The notes: a model not told the origin generated them from the sequence alone. A stretch of DNA of 64,000 bases from Sporosarcina quadrami (GCF_014836615.1 NZ_JACSQN010000011.1:62001-126000), one strand, 5' to 3'. Counted from the stretch's first letter, positions 26,632 through 36,812 are shown. Made by a program: numbers and translations.

Positions 26632-27408
26632 CTACATCGACTTTGCAAGTGCTACGATTTCCTTTTCCTCTACATTTCCTTCAATACTGTAATAGCGGCT
26701 TGGCGTTGTCCATATCAATTGGCGTACTCCATTTTTAAATAGTATCAAGGTCGCTTGTCGTTCGTTGATGAACAACTCTTTCACTTTTGTATCTTCTCTA
26801 TCTGCGACCATGCCTAAGCCAAACTCGCCTTCCAGTAGCTTTTGATCAATTCGTACTCGCTTGCCATTCCCTAAATAATTCAAGGTGATTTCGGAACTCA
26901 ATTGACTTTCCTCTCTGATGACAGTAACACTTGTCAGCTGGTAATCTGAAGGGACGATCGGAGACTTAATAGTGAATGCTGTTACTTTCTGAGCTTCTTC
27001 CAGATTTAATTGTTCGGTCACATACTCAACGTCCATCACTTGAAAAGCCGAGTCTTCACCCTCCGCATGAGGTGCATCTATATCAGCCGTATGCGTTGTG
27101 TTCCCACCAAATATCTGAATTACTGACCCTTGGAACTTTTGATAAAATGTAACCCAATTATCAAATGCAGCCCCTTGCTGAGGAGACAAGATTATAAAAA
27201 AGAGAAGACATGCAGCAGCCACTACAAGCAAGCTTTTACTAGGGAACTTTCGACGGACTGGTCGACTTGCTTTTTCTGCAATCCGCTTTGTCTCAAGAAT
27301 TGTCCAAGCATCTTCAACTGACATTTCTGACGCGGGTTGTTTACTTATTTGCTCGTTTAATGCTTCACAGATGATGTGATCTACTTCATGCTTTTCAGCT
27401 CTTGACAT
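26632..27408 (-). CDS. Anti-sigma factor-like membrane protein (DUF4367-type)
   Basis: 258 residues; gene overlaps the upstream sigma factor gene by 14 bp. N-terminal cytosolic part (about 1-58) with a basic end, one TM segment (SLLVVAAACLLFFIILS), then an extracytoplasmic region with a DUF4367-like beta domain (DYQLTSVTVIREESQ, RQATLILFKNGVRQLIW). The layout fits a transmembrane anti-sigma factor holding the ECF factor. No zinc-binding HxxxCxxC motif is present. GGAGGTG precedes ATG 27408. Confidence 0.78.
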   Translation of the reverse strand: MSRAEKHEVDHIICEALNEQISKQPASEMSVEDAWTILETKRIAEKASRPVRRKFPSKSLLVVAAACLLFFIILSPQQGAAFDNWVTFYQKFQGSVIQIFGGNTTHTADIDAPHAEGEDSAFQVMDVEYVTEQLNLEEAQKVTAFTIKSPIVPSDYQLTSVTVIREESQLSSEITLNYLGNGKRVRIDQKLLEGEFGLGMVADREDTKVKELFINERQATLILFKNGVRQLIWTTPSRYYSIEGNVEEKEIVALAKSM

Positions 27409-27991
27409 CTAACACCACCTCCATCAATTCCGTTTGTTGTTCCAATGCTTCCTTTAACTTCAGCTTAGCTCTGTGCACTCGTGTCTTCACTGTTGCCAAT
27501 TTCACATCCAATAAGACAGAAATCTCCTCATACGTCAAGTCTTCATAATAATACAGGTACAACACTTCCTTATGAGCAGGCGTTAACTTGTCGATTTCTT
27601 CCCACATAACTTTCTTGATCAGCTTTTTTTCAGCAGCAATTTCCACGACAGATATCTGGTCGATTTCTGCATTGAGTAGCTCTTTAGTAAGTAAGACGTC
27701 ATCTACAGCGTAATCATTCCATCTTTTCATTTTTCTTAAGTGGTCAATGGCGGTTCTTGTTGTTATCGTCGCAAGCCAAGCCCCGATTTTTTCGATTTCA
27801 TGCACACGCTCAATATTACGAAATGCCTTCATAAAGCTTTCCTGTAATATATCTTGTGCCAAATCAGGATCTTTCACAATGAAATAAGCTGTATGGTAAA
27901 CACGATTATAATATTTCTCAAAGATCAATTTCTCCACTTCGGGTGTGATCTTTCGTTCCCTATGGAAAATCTTTTTCAACAACCGGCTCAC
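27395..27991 (-). CDS. ECF-type RNA polymerase sigma factor
   Basis: 198 residues. Sigma-70 region 2 around FEKYYNRVYHTAYFIVKDPDLAQDILQ and region 4 around LTPAHKEVLYLYYYEDLTYEEISVLLDVKLATVKTR. The N-terminal 15 residues are an extra basic stretch. It forms an operon with the anti-sigma gene. Group assignment (SigV/W/X-like) cannot be made by eye; self-regulation is usual for the family. Confidence 0.92.
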   Translation of the reverse strand: MSRLLKKIFHRERKITPEVEKLIFEKYYNRVYHTAYFIVKDPDLAQDILQESFMKAFRNIERVHEIEKIGAWLATITTRTAIDHLRKMKRWNDYAVDDVLLTKELLNAEIDQISVVEIAAEKKLIKKVMWEEIDKLTPAHKEVLYLYYYEDLTYEEISVLLDVKLATVKTRVHRAKLKLKEALEQQTELMEVVLDVKS

Positions 27992-28103
27992 CTCATTATC
28001 TATCTACTTTATTCCTCATATTTCCATCATACCGTAAATTATGGGGAAGGAGTAGAGGTCATTTGTAGGCTCGTAGAGGGAGCGATAGAACGACATTTAA
28101 CAG

Positions 28104-28215
28104 TAATGATGTGGTTATCACCGACTTGGAGATGGTTATCACCGACTTGAGCGACTTTATCACCGACTCTCGACTACTTATCACCGACTTGCCACACTTT
28201 ATCACCGACTCTCTC
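28104..28215. repeat. Five-unit 21-bp tandem array, core TTATCACCGACT
   Basis: Between the sigma factor start and the next gene end. On the plus strand ATCACCGACTT or ATCACCGACTC recurs exactly every 21 bp five times; the 10 bp between cores differ each time. The flanks 27992-28100 and 28220-28336 show no gene. Confidence 0.9.
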
Positions 28216-28336
28216 TATTTCTGATGAATTCGACGAGGTTTGCATGCCACTAAAAAAATTCCAGCAACCAAAACATATTGGCGCTGGGCTTGTTTAAATT
28301 TCATATTATGCATTTACATTTTCAGTTAAGATAGTA

Positions 28337-28762
28337 TTACTTTACCTCAATAACAAAACTAGTATAGGGCTTGTCATCTACTGCCACATCGATTTTCCAT
28401 ACCCCCGACTCATCAAATCCAAATTTCGCACCACTTTGAGCATTGCTAATATCCCATTCATACAGTTCCACAGTTTTACCACTCTCTTTATGTGTAGCAG
28501 TCATCTTGTATCTTTCACCTACAAAATCGGCAGCACTTTCAAGAAAGTACACATCATACAGCCTTCCTTGACCAGCAGAAAACTCCGGTTCATCCGGTTC
28601 ACCATTTGCTTTGAACAAACCGAATTTCCCTTCGACACCATGGAAAGTCTTGTTGTTGTCATCCGTAAATACAGGGCTCACTTCCCAATTAGGAGCATCT
28701 TTGTCCGCACAACCCGATAGCAATATTCCAACTAACATAAGCAATCCAATGATTTTCTTCAA
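28337..28762 (-). CDS. Hypothetical lipoprotein
   Basis: 141 residues from TTG 28762, 7 nt after AGGAGGGTGG; signal KKIIGLLMLVGI with lipobox LLSGC. The mature part is a small beta domain (YDVYFLESAADFVGERYKMTATHKES region, ends TSFVIEVK), similar in style to small Bacillus lipoproteins with an Ig-like fold. Unknown function. Confidence 0.75.
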   Translation of the reverse strand: MKKIIGLLMLVGILLSGCADKDAPNWEVSPVFTDDNNKTFHGVEGKFGLFKANGEPDEPEFSAGQGRLYDVYFLESAADFVGERYKMTATHKESGKTVELYEWDISNAQSGAKFGFDESGVWKIDVAVDDKPYTSFVIEVK

Positions 28763-28806
28763 CGAAGTGCCACCCTCCTGTCGATTTATTGTTTGCATAT
28801 CATATT

Positions 28807-29304
28807 TTATTCGAATCTAAATTGAAATAGTCGGTCTTCCTGTCCTAAATATTCTTCTGTTCCAATCCTACTTACTTCTAGGAACCCTACTTTCTCCAAC
28901 ATTTTTTGTGCTCGTATATTCGCTTCATGCGTTTCTGCGTAGAACACTGTAATGCCTAACGTTGCAGTTGCATAGCTCATCATACTTCTAATAGAGTGAG
29001 CTCCAATCCCCTTACCCCAAAGCCCACTCTCACCAATTGCGATGCCTAATTCAGCTGACTGACCTTGAATATCGGCTAAATCCGCATAACCTATTAATTT
29101 GCCTTCCAATTCTATCGCCTTGCGAATAAAATCATTAGATTCACGATTTACACAATACATCCACCATCTATGCAATTCATCCTCGCTTCTATTCAGCTCC
29201 CATCCATTCGCAGAACAAAAAGCTTCGTCCTTACTCCAACTTAAAACGGCTTCATAATCCTCCATGCTGATGTCTCTTATTTTGATTAAATGTGTAGTAC
29301 TCAT
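28807..29304 (-). CDS. GNAT-family acetyltransferase (RimJ/RimL-like)
   Basis: 165 residues. Central core with the acetyl-CoA-binding region GIAIGESGLWGKGIGAHSIRSMM and the family-typical AETHEANIRAQKMLEKVGF. Alternative substrates: protein N-termini, small amines or antibiotics. ATG 29304 is preferred because GGGGGAG is 7 nt upstream; the ATG at 29310 is too close. Confidence 0.85.
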   Translation of the reverse strand: MSTTHLIKIRDISMEDYEAVLSWSKDEAFCSANGWELNRSEDELHRWWMYCVNRESNDFIRKAIELEGKLIGYADLADIQGQSAELGIAIGESGLWGKGIGAHSIRSMMSYATATLGITVFYAETHEANIRAQKMLEKVGFLEVSRIGTEEYLGQEDRLFQFRFE

Positions 29305-29424
29305 TTTCATACTCCCCCTACCCTTTCGTTACGTGTATCTTGTTGTTTTTAGTATACCGTCAAATCCATCAAAACCACAAAACCCCAGCAACCATACTTA
29401 TATGGCACTGGGGTAAATTCAATC

Positions 29425-30783
29425 TCACTTATTCTCGTTAAATACTTTCTTCAACACAGCAACAATAAAGTCAAAATCCTCATCTGTACAGGATAATGGC
29501 GGGCTCAATGCTAGGATATTATTGTACCCTGCTACGGTGTCGCCGTTCTTGCCGACTATCAGGCCGTTCGCCTTACAAGCACCCATGATTCTCGCCATCC
29601 GTTCATTCGTGGCAGGCTCTTTCGTGTCTTTATTCTCCACAAGCTCAATGCCAAGAAGGAAGCCTAATCCGCGAATATCGCCAACGTGTGGATGCTCGTT
29701 CAATTCCGCCAATTCCTTGAGCAACCTCTCGCCCAATTCCGCAGATCGTTCAACAAGTCGCTCACGTTCGATAATTTCAATATTCTTAAGCGCGAGCGCA
29801 CAAGCTGCCGGATTCCCACCGAATGTATTGACGTGTCGGAAATGACTATTGTCTTCTCCTGTATCGAATTGGTCATAAATATCTTTACGGATCGCCGTAA
29901 TCGACAGCGGCAAGTACGCGCTCGTTAACCCTTTAGCCATCGTAACGATATCCGGTTTGCACTTAAAATGCTGGTGACCGAACATTTTCCCTGTTCGTCC
30001 GAAGCCGCAAATCACTTCGTCAATAATGAGCAATACGCCATGACGTGTACAAATTTCCTGGACCTTTTCTACGTAAATCGGATCGGGAATTAAGATACCG
30101 CCACCCGTAATTAGCGGCTCCATAATAATCCCCGCAATCGTCTCTTTCTGCTCCCAAATGATTTTCTCTTCAAATTCTTGCGCCCGTTGAATATTGTACT
30201 CTCCTACGGACTGACCCGCCGGCCGACGATAATTATCAGGAGGTGCAATATGCAAGAAGCCTGGTGCCAGTGGCTCATATTTATATTTACGCAATGCCTG
30301 ACCTGTCGCTGCTAGAGCTCCCATCGAACTGCCGTGGTACGCACGATAGCGGGAGATGAATTTATAGCGTGAATGTTCTCCATTTTGTTGATGGAATTGG
30401 CGTGCCAGCTTGAAAGCTACTTCATTCGCATCAGATCCTGAATTCGAATAAAAGATTTTGTAGTCCCCGCCAAGCAGTTCATTCACTTTCTCCGCAAGTT
30501 CAATCGCAGGACCATGACTCTGTGTCATCGGAACGTATGCCAGCTTTTTCATTTGCTCATACGCAGCTTCTGCCATTTCTTCTCGACCATAGCCAACATT
30601 CACTGCCCATAAGCCCGCCATTCCATCCAAATAACGGTCGCCTTTATGGTCTGTAATCCAAGCTCCTTCACCTTTTTCGATAACCATCGGTGGATTTTTT
30701 TCATTGTAGGCAGAAATATGGTGCCAAATGTTTTCACGGTCTTTTTCAACTAACGATTTTGTTTGCTCATGTACTGATGTCAT
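29425..30783 (-). CDS. Class III aminotransferase (beta-alanine/omega-amino acid:pyruvate type)
   Basis: 452 residues. PLP-dependent fold-type I aminotransferase: GMAGLWAVNVGYG in the N-terminal part, NSGSDANEVAFKLAR, RAYHGSSMGALAATG, DEVICGFGRTG (cofactor Asp) and the Schiff-base Lys in VTMAKGLTSAYLP. It lies 19 bp downstream of a malonate/methylmalonate-semialdehyde dehydrogenase gene and opposite a permease and PucR regulator. Conversion of beta-alanine or a related omega-amino acid to the semialdehyde is therefore likely; taurine or GABA are alternatives. Confidence 0.88.
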   Translation of the reverse strand: MTSVHEQTKSLVEKDRENIWHHISAYNEKNPPMVIEKGEGAWITDHKGDRYLDGMAGLWAVNVGYGREEMAEAAYEQMKKLAYVPMTQSHGPAIELAEKVNELLGGDYKIFYSNSGSDANEVAFKLARQFHQQNGEHSRYKFISRYRAYHGSSMGALAATGQALRKYKYEPLAPGFLHIAPPDNYRRPAGQSVGEYNIQRAQEFEEKIIWEQKETIAGIIMEPLITGGGILIPDPIYVEKVQEICTRHGVLLIIDEVICGFGRTGKMFGHQHFKCKPDIVTMAKGLTSAYLPLSITAIRKDIYDQFDTGEDNSHFRHVNTFGGNPAACALALKNIEIIERERLVERSAELGERLLKELAELNEHPHVGDIRGLGFLLGIELVENKDTKEPATNERMARIMGACKANGLIVGKNGDTVAGYNNILALSPPLSCTDEDFDFIVAVLKKVFNENK

Positions 30784-30801
30784 TTTCTCCATCTCCGTTT
30801 C

Positions 30802-32268
30802 TTAGTAGGAATGACGTGCTGTCAGCATTTTCTTACGTGTATAAAATTCGACACCATCACGGCCGTTTGCATGCAGATCTCCATAAAACGACTTTTTATA
30901 GCCCGAGAACGGGAAGAATGCCATCGGTGCTGGTACTCCAAGATTAACGCCAAGCATCCCTGCATCGATTTCTTCGCGGAACTGGCGGATCGCCTTCGCA
31001 CTGTCTGTAAATAAGCACGCACCGTTTGCAAATTCGGATTCATTTGCATAAGCGATTGCTTCATCCAATGTGCTCACACGGACAATGGATAGCACTGGCG
31101 CGAAGATTTCATCTTTCCAAATCTTCATTTCCTTCGTCACATTGTCGAAGATTGTCGGTCCGACAAAGTAGCCGCCTTCTGAAGAAGACTTATCGTTTCT
31201 ACCGTCACGTAACAGTTTCGCGCCTTCTTCCAAGCCCGTTTCGATATACGAAAGCGTACGGTCTTTATGAGCGTCGCGGATGACTGGCCCGAGGAAAATC
31301 CCTTCTTCCATGCCATTTCCAATCGTTAATTTATCGGATTCTTCTACGAGTCTCTCAACAAGTGTATCCGCCACATCCCCTACTGCTACGACGACCGAAC
31401 ACGCCATGCAACGTTCACCAGCTGAACCGAATGCAGCATTGATAATATCTTTTACAGCTAACTCCATATTTGCATCAGGTAAAACAATAGTATGGTTTTT
31501 GGCACCGGCTAAAGCTTGGACACGCTTACCATTTGCCGTCCCTGTCTTGTATACATACTCTGCAACCGGCTGGGATCCTACGAACGAAACTGCAGGAATG
31601 TCTGGGTGATTCAAAATGCCATTTACGACGTCATGCGCACCATGCACAATATTGAATACACCGTCAGGAAGACCTGCTTCAGTCAATAATTCTGCGAGAC
31701 GGTTCGCAAGCAACGGTGTCCGCTCCGAAGGCTTCAATATGAATGTATTCCCAGTCGCAATCGCCATAGGGAACATCCAGCAAGGCACCATCATCGGGAA
31801 ATTGAAAGGTGTGATGCCACCGATAACACCTATCGGGTAACGATAAGCACCCGATTCGATATTGGAAGCGATGTCCGGAAGCTGGTACCCCATCATCAAT
31901 GTAGGTGCCCCTGCCGCAAACTCCACACATTCGATGCCACGCAACACTTCACCGTATGCTTCGGTATAGTTTTTACCATTCTCCAGCGTAATCAGCTTTG
32001 CCAACTCATCCCAATGCTTCACAAGCAATTGCTGGTAGTTAAATAAAATACGAGAGCGCTGTGGAACCGGTGTTTTCTTCCATGTTTTAAATGCTTCCTT
32101 TGCAACCGCTACCGCTTCTTCCAAATCTTCTGTTGTTGAAATGGGGACTTCTGCAAGGATTTCTCCTGTCGCTGGATTTGGTACTTCTTCATATCGATCC
32201 GTCTTTGATTTTACCCATTGTCCATTTACAAAATTTGAAAGCATTTTCTTTTCAGTCACTGTTTGCAT
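30802..32268 (-). CDS. mmsA: CoA-acylating methylmalonate/malonate-semialdehyde dehydrogenase
   Basis: 488 residues, MMSDH subgroup of the aldehyde dehydrogenase superfamily. N-terminal [12 protein letters not shown]-binding [11 protein letters not shown]-like stretch ([13 protein letters not shown]), [14 protein letters not shown] and the catalytic Cys in [12 protein letters not shown]. It oxidises malonate semialdehyde to acetyl-CoA and CO2 (or methylmalonate semialdehyde to propionyl-CoA). First gene of the two-gene operon with the aminotransferase; start with AGGAGG. Confidence 0.92.
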   Translation of the reverse strand: MQTVTEKKMLSNFVNGQWVKSKTDRYEEVPNPATGEILAEVPISTTEDLEEAVAVAKEAFKTWKKTPVPQRSRILFNYQQLLVKHWDELAKLITLENGKNYTEAYGEVLRGIECVEFAAGAPTLMMGYQLPDIASNIESGAYRYPIGVIGGITPFNFPMMVPCWMFPMAIATGNTFILKPSERTPLLANRLAELLTEAGLPDGVFNIVHGAHDVVNGILNHPDIPAVSFVGSQPVAEYVYKTGTANGKRVQALAGAKNHTIVLPDANMELAVKDIINAAFGSAGERCMACSVVVAVGDVADTLVERLVEESDKLTIGNGMEEGIFLGPVIRDAHKDRTLSYIETGLEEGAKLLRDGRNDKSSSEGGYFVGPTIFDNVTKEMKIWKDEIFAPVLSIVRVSTLDEAIAYANESEFANGACLFTDSAKAIRQFREEIDAGMLGVNLGVPAPMAFFPFSGYKKSFYGDLHANGRDGVEFYTRKKMLTARHSY

Positions 32269-32416
32269 CCCAATTCCTCCTCTTAATCTATACTTGCGGC
32301 TTAAATCAATTTTCTGTTACACTTCTCCATATACTTTACAAACTATTCATTCTCTTGGCACTTTACATTATGTCAAATGATGAAGACTCTTTTTTTACGT
32401 TATGGAGGGACGCAGA

Positions 32417-34045
32417 ATGGAAGAATTACACATACCGATAACAAAAGTGCTCGATCGGCCTTTATTCAGAAATGCAAAAGTGGTTGCAGGACATGATGGT
32501 TTGAACCGGCATGTAAAATGGGTGCATGTTCTGGAAGTAAAAGACTTTGAATCTCTCATTAATGGGGGAGAGCTGATTTTGACGACAGGTGTCGGCCTTC
32601 AACTTGATTTGCCAACTCAATTGAAATATGTGAAACGGTTGATTGAAAAGGAAGTCGCTTGCATTTGTATCGAACTCGGTCCTTATTTCACTGAAATACC
32701 TGCCGACATCATCACTTTGGCGGATAAATACGATTTCCCGATTATCGTATTCGAAAACACTGTAAAATTCGTCGATATTACGCAAGACTTACATACATTA
32801 ATCATCAATCAACATCACCATATGTTGTCCCAACTCGATACATTATCAAGAAAATTCATCGATCTGTCGTTATCACCTAACGGCATATTGAAGATCCTAC
32901 AAGAAATGCATGCCTTTTTCAGGCAAGGAGTGCTCTATATAGGCGATCTTCAAAAATCGTATTATTATCCTTCTGAAATGAAAGGAGTAGAAAGGGAACT
33001 TGAACGCCAGCTCAATAGCACGCCTACAGAATCCCATACTGATGAATATTTTATTAACGCAAATAATAGATGGTTTGCCTGCATGCCTATACGTGGTCTT
33101 GGCCAATTACTTGGATTTGTTTGCTTGGAATTCATTCCACCAAGAACTGCTGATATGACCTTTTTACTGTTGGACCGCGCAGCACTCGCCATTGCTCAAG
33201 TGCTATTGCGAAGCAGAACAATCGCAGAACGCAAGCAAAAAAGTGAAGGTGAGTTTGTCAGAAATCTGTTGAATGGAAGACCTGTCGATCAAGATGAAAT
33301 AAGTGCTTTTCTCCCAACTCCTAGTAGCAATATGTATTACAGAATTATAACGATTGATGTGAATGAACCAAATACAGATATAGATGAAGACGACTGGGAA
33401 GAAATACGCATACAACGATCCATGACACTACGCGCCTTATGTAATAGAAACGGATTTTTCCCGGCTGTTTCAAGTGTGAAGAATGAAATGATCATTATTG
33501 CATCTTTCTTATCGGCTACTGAATATATGAAATCAACAGAGCGTTTCATTCTATTAATTCAACAAATTAAAGGACTTGAAAATGGTGACTACTTAATCGG
33601 AAGTCGCTGCCAATTCGGTATTAGCTCCGTCTATCAATCTATCGTCGACATTCCAAAAGGGTACGAAGAGTCAAGAAAAGTATTAACGCTACATAAAATG
33701 AAACTTATCAATACGTACTTTTATGAAAAGCTTGGTATTTATAGATTGCTTTCAAAACTTAGTACGACAGAGCAGTTGCAAACATTTATAGACGACCATT
33801 TAGCACCCGTCATTGCATATGACGCCGAAATGGATAGTGAGCTGTTTGAAACACTGAGTATCTATTTAGAATGTGGCGGTTCGAAAAAAGAGACCGCAGA
33901 ACGCCTTTTCATCGTTCGCCAAACGCTTTATCATCGGCTGGAAAAACTCGAAACGATTTTAGGCAACGACTTCATGGAACCGACAAATCGACTGGCAATC
34001 GAAGTTGCGGTACATGCTCAGCGGTTCATTCAAATGAAAAATTAA
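32417..34045 (+). CDS. PucR-family transcriptional regulator
   Basis: 542 residues. N-terminal PucR ligand-binding domain (about 1-125, VVAGHDGLNRHVKWVHVLEV, ELILTTGVGL), a middle GGDEF-like/GAF region and a C-terminal PucR helix-turn-helix (GGSKKETAERLFIVRQTLYHR). ATG 32417 follows GGAGGG by 8 nt, not the ATG at 32402. Divergent from the mmsA operon (148-bp gap) and upstream of an amino acid permease; probably activates both. Confidence 0.92.
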   Translation: MEELHIPITKVLDRPLFRNAKVVAGHDGLNRHVKWVHVLEVKDFESLINGGELILTTGVGLQLDLPTQLKYVKRLIEKEVACICIELGPYFTEIPADIITLADKYDFPIIVFENTVKFVDITQDLHTLIINQHHHMLSQLDTLSRKFIDLSLSPNGILKILQEMHAFFRQGVLYIGDLQKSYYYPSEMKGVERELERQLNSTPTESHTDEYFINANNRWFACMPIRGLGQLLGFVCLEFIPPRTADMTFLLLDRAALAIAQVLLRSRTIAERKQKSEGEFVRNLLNGRPVDQDEISAFLPTPSSNMYYRIITIDVNEPNTDIDEDDWEEIRIQRSMTLRALCNRNGFFPAVSSVKNEMIIIASFLSATEYMKSTERFILLIQQIKGLENGDYLIGSRCQFGISSVYQSIVDIPKGYEESRKVLTLHKMKLINTYFYEKLGIYRLLSKLSTTEQLQTFIDDHLAPVIAYDAEMDSELFETLSIYLECGGSKKETAERLFIVRQTLYHRLEKLETILGNDFMEPTNRLAIEVAVHAQRFIQMKN

Positions 34046-34225
34046 CTATTTACCTCCCTTTTTAACAAATAGTGAAATACAGACGCGCATACGATTACAG
34101 TTTGTCCAATTCGCCAGCCGAACTAATTATGTAGAATGTATTTAAGTAATCAGAAATTTTCATATAGTCGTTTTGTAATCGCTTACAGAATTTCTGAATT
34201 TAAAAAGAAAGAGGGGGATTAGTAC

Positions 34226-35650
34226 ATGTCTGATGAACCACAAGAATTGGAAGAGAAGAAGTTGAATCCTGATTTAAAAATACGCCATATTAGTATGATT
34301 TCAATTGCGGGTGTCATCGGTGCAGGACTGTTCGTAGGAAGTGGCGCGGTCATCAATGCAACCGGTCCAGGTGCCATCTTATCGTATGCATTTGCAGGAT
34401 TTCTCGTCGTATTGGTTATGCGGATGCTTGGGGAAATGGCGTCTGCCAATCCGACAAGCGGCTCTTTTTCTACATATGCTTCGGAGGCGATTGGTCCGTG
34501 GGCAGGCTTTACAATCGGCTGGTTATATTGGTTTTTCTGGGTAGTCGTCATTGCCATCGAAGCAATCGCCGGTGCAGCCATCATCCAATATTGGATTCCT
34601 GGTATGCCTGTCTGGTTAATGGCACTGATTCTTACTGTGTTGTTGACGATGACAAACATGTTTTCCGTCAAGTCATTCGGTGAGTTTGAGTACTGGTTCT
34701 CACTTATAAAAGTTGTGAGTATTGCATTGTTCCTCGTTCTAGGACTGGCTGTCATCTTCGGCTGGTTCCCAAGCATTGATTCACCTGGGACAATTAACCT
34801 AATTGGTGAAGGTGGGTTCATGCCATCTGGATTTGGAGCAGTGTTATTAGGCATTACGGTTGTCATCTTTTCATTCATGGGGACCGAAATTGTCGCTATC
34901 GCTGCTGGAGAGTCGGACCATCCGACAAAAGCGGTACGGATTGCGACGAATAGCGTAATCTGGAGAATTCTCGTTTTTTACATCGGATCCATCGCAATCG
35001 TCGTCACGTTGCTACCTTGGAACTCTGCCAATATTCTCGTCAGTCCGTTCGTAGCGGTTCTTGACTATGTCGGCATCCCGGCAGCTGCACAAATTATGAA
35101 CTTCGTCATATTGACTGCTGTATTGTCTTGTTTGAATTCGGCACTCTACGCAAACTCACGAATGCTTTTTGGAATGGCGAAAAAGGGTGATGCACCGAAG
35201 GCATTTACGAAGTTAAGCAAAAAAGGTGTGCCAGTGCGTGCAATTTTGTTCAGTACGATTTTCTCGTACATTGCGGTCATTTTCAGTTACACGTCACCTG
35301 ATGTCATTTTCTTATTCCTCATCAATTCGTCAGGCGCAGTAGCACTTTTAGTGTATCTCGTCATTGCATTTTCGCAATTGCGCATGCGTAAAAAAATGGA
35401 GAGGGAAAATCCTGAAGCATTGGAGATTAAAATGTGGCTCTATCCATATCTCACATACTTCTCCATCATCGCGATCATCGGAATTTTCGTAGCCATGCTC
35501 ATTATCGAATCACTACGCGTCCAAGCAGTGCTCACATTACTCGTAGCAGGAATCACAGTCGCCTCCTACTTCCTATTCGTCAAGAGGAAAAAGACGGCGA
35601 AGCATGTGAAAGATAGCATGATTCAAGCGACGTCTCGCACACTTCGATGA
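34226..35650 (+). CDS. Amino acid permease (GABA/beta-alanine permease-like, APC superfamily)
   Basis: 474 residues, about twelve TM helices. The start of the APC core SIAGVIGAGLFVGSGAVI and GEMASANPTSGSFSTYA are typical of the AAT/GabP family. Context (aminotransferase, semialdehyde dehydrogenase, PucR regulator) suggests uptake of beta-alanine or GABA. The upstream 180 bp contain no gene. SD GAGGGGG precedes ATG 34226. Confidence 0.9.
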   Translation: MSDEPQELEEKKLNPDLKIRHISMISIAGVIGAGLFVGSGAVINATGPGAILSYAFAGFLVVLVMRMLGEMASANPTSGSFSTYASEAIGPWAGFTIGWLYWFFWVVVIAIEAIAGAAIIQYWIPGMPVWLMALILTVLLTMTNMFSVKSFGEFEYWFSLIKVVSIALFLVLGLAVIFGWFPSIDSPGTINLIGEGGFMPSGFGAVLLGITVVIFSFMGTEIVAIAAGESDHPTKAVRIATNSVIWRILVFYIGSIAIVVTLLPWNSANILVSPFVAVLDYVGIPAAAQIMNFVILTAVLSCLNSALYANSRMLFGMAKKGDAPKAFTKLSKKGVPVRAILFSTIFSYIAVIFSYTSPDVIFLFLINSSGAVALLVYLVIAFSQLRMRKKMERENPEALEIKMWLYPYLTYFSIIAIIGIFVAMLIIESLRVQAVLTLLVAGITVASYFLFVKRKKTAKHVKDSMIQATSRTLR

Positions 35651-35652
35651 AA

Positions 35653-35697
35653 TGACGAAGCGCTGCAGAGGGAAATAACCTTCTGCAGTGCTTTTTT
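35653..35697 (+). terminator. Terminator of the permease gene
   Basis: GCGCTGCAGA / TTCTGCAGTGC stem followed by six T. Confidence 0.8.
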
Positions 35698-35722
35698 GTG
35701 GCGTTAAACTCAGCGCAGTTGT

Positions 35723-35905
35723 CATTACGAGTGGGTTACCACCGACTCTCCGCCGTTTACCACCGACTCGCTTTTTTACAGCTAACTAAACGCCATATTA
35801 AAGCTTTTAAAAAAGTCTATCACCGCTTATATGTATTCCATCACCGCTTATTCACCTGCTATCACCGCTTAAAGCCATTCCATCACCGCTCGCCCATATT
35901 ATGGA
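35723..35905. repeat. 21-bp-period array, cores TTACCACCGACTC and TATCACCGCTTA
   Basis: Two sub-arrays in the gap between convergent genes. Two units of TTACCACCGACTC lie near 35735-35770, and four units of (T/C)ATCACCGCTTA or CGCTC at about 35818-35890, each spaced 21 bp. The stretch between them is A/T-rich. No gene. Confidence 0.85.
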
Positions 35906-35928
35906 AAACACCATTACCCCTATAACCG

Positions 35929-35968
35929 AAAAAAAGCGATGCAAAAGGATTCCCCTCTGCATCGCTTC
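35929..35968 (-). terminator. Terminator of the sulfur-gene operon
   Basis: GAAGCGATGCA / TGCATCGCTT stem; T run on the minus strand. Confidence 0.8.
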
Positions 35969-35976
35969 TCACTTTA

Positions 35977-36750
35977 TTAAAAATCCAACCAAATTTTAAT
36001 AGCAGTTCCTAATATCAACACAGCTAATATCATCTGCAATACCTTTGTGTTCATCTTCTGCCCTAACTTCGCTCCAATCGGTGCAGCAATTATGCTGGCA
36101 ACGATCATAATTGCTGCCGGTCCATATAGAATCTGATCCGTGACAATCTTCCCGAACGTTGAGCCGATTGATGAGATGAACGTTATCGCAAGAGACGTTG
36201 CAATCGTCATGCGCGTCGGGATTTTCAATACGACGAGCATGATTGGCACTAATATAAATGCACCAGCTGCGCCGACGATGCCTGCCGCTATTCCTACAAT
36301 AAATGCAAGTCCAGCTGCCAGCCATTTATTGAACACGACTTGATCCGCAGGGATATCATCGAGACCCTTTTTAGGAATGAACATCATAATCGCCGCGATT
36401 GTCGCCAATATCCCGTAGACTAGATTGATTGAACCCTCAGAAATCAGGTTAGAGCCATATCCACCGATGAAACTACCGACTAAAATCGCAGTACCCATAT
36501 ATATGATAAGTGTCTTATTCAAGTAACCACTTTTCCGATACGCCCACACGCCTGAAATCGTTGCAAAAAATACCTGTATAGCGCTGATTCCCGACACCTC
36601 ATGTGCAGAAAATGCCGCAAATCCGAGTAATGGCGGAATGTATAACAGCATCGGATATTTAATAATCGAGCCACCGATTCCAACCATTCCAGATATAAAC
36701 GATCCTACAAACCCTATGAGGAAAATGGTAATGATAAACGCCATATCCAT
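35977..36750 (-). CDS. TauE/SafE-family sulfite/sulfur compound exporter
   Basis: 257 residues, about eight TM helices. The two family repeats are visible: [21 protein letters not shown] at the N-terminus and [20 protein letters not shown] in the middle. Last gene of the sulfur cluster; in S. aureus a tauE gene belongs to the CstR regulon and exports sulfite. ATG 36750 follows AAGGAGG. A GGGTA/TACCC hairpin at 36779-36800 lies between it and the tusA gene. Confidence 0.88.
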   Translation of the reverse strand: MDMAFIITIFLIGFVGSFISGMVGIGGSIIKYPMLLYIPPLLGFAAFSAHEVSGISAIQVFFATISGVWAYRKSGYLNKTLIIYMGTAILVGSFIGGYGSNLISEGSINLVYGILATIAAIMMFIPKKGLDDIPADQVVFNKWLAAGLAFIVGIAAGIVGAAGAFILVPIMLVVLKIPTRMTIATSLAITFISSIGSTFGKIVTDQILYGPAAIMIVASIIAAPIGAKLGQKMNTKVLQMILAVLILGTAIKIWLDF

Positions 36751-36812
36751 CTACTTGTTCCTCCTTTTCATTCGGAAAAGGGTACCTACACAGATACCCT
36801 CCCCCCTTCTAC

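Noticed and set aside
27995-28100. Hypothetical protein ending at the repeat array (98-codon plus ORF from 27854)
   Set aside because: Starts inside the sigma-factor gene on the other strand and has no start site of its own.
28104-28215. CRISPR array
   Set aside because: An 11-bp core with 10-bp filler is far too short, and no cas genes are nearby.
35698-35925. 75-codon ORF with repeated YHRL pattern
   Set aside because: Product of the intergenic tandem array, overlapping the permease terminator.
36779-36800. GGGTACCTACACAGATACCC as another CstR operator
   Set aside because: Arms are in the reverse order (GGGTA before TACCC) and the spacing differs; more like a hairpin between tusA and tauE.
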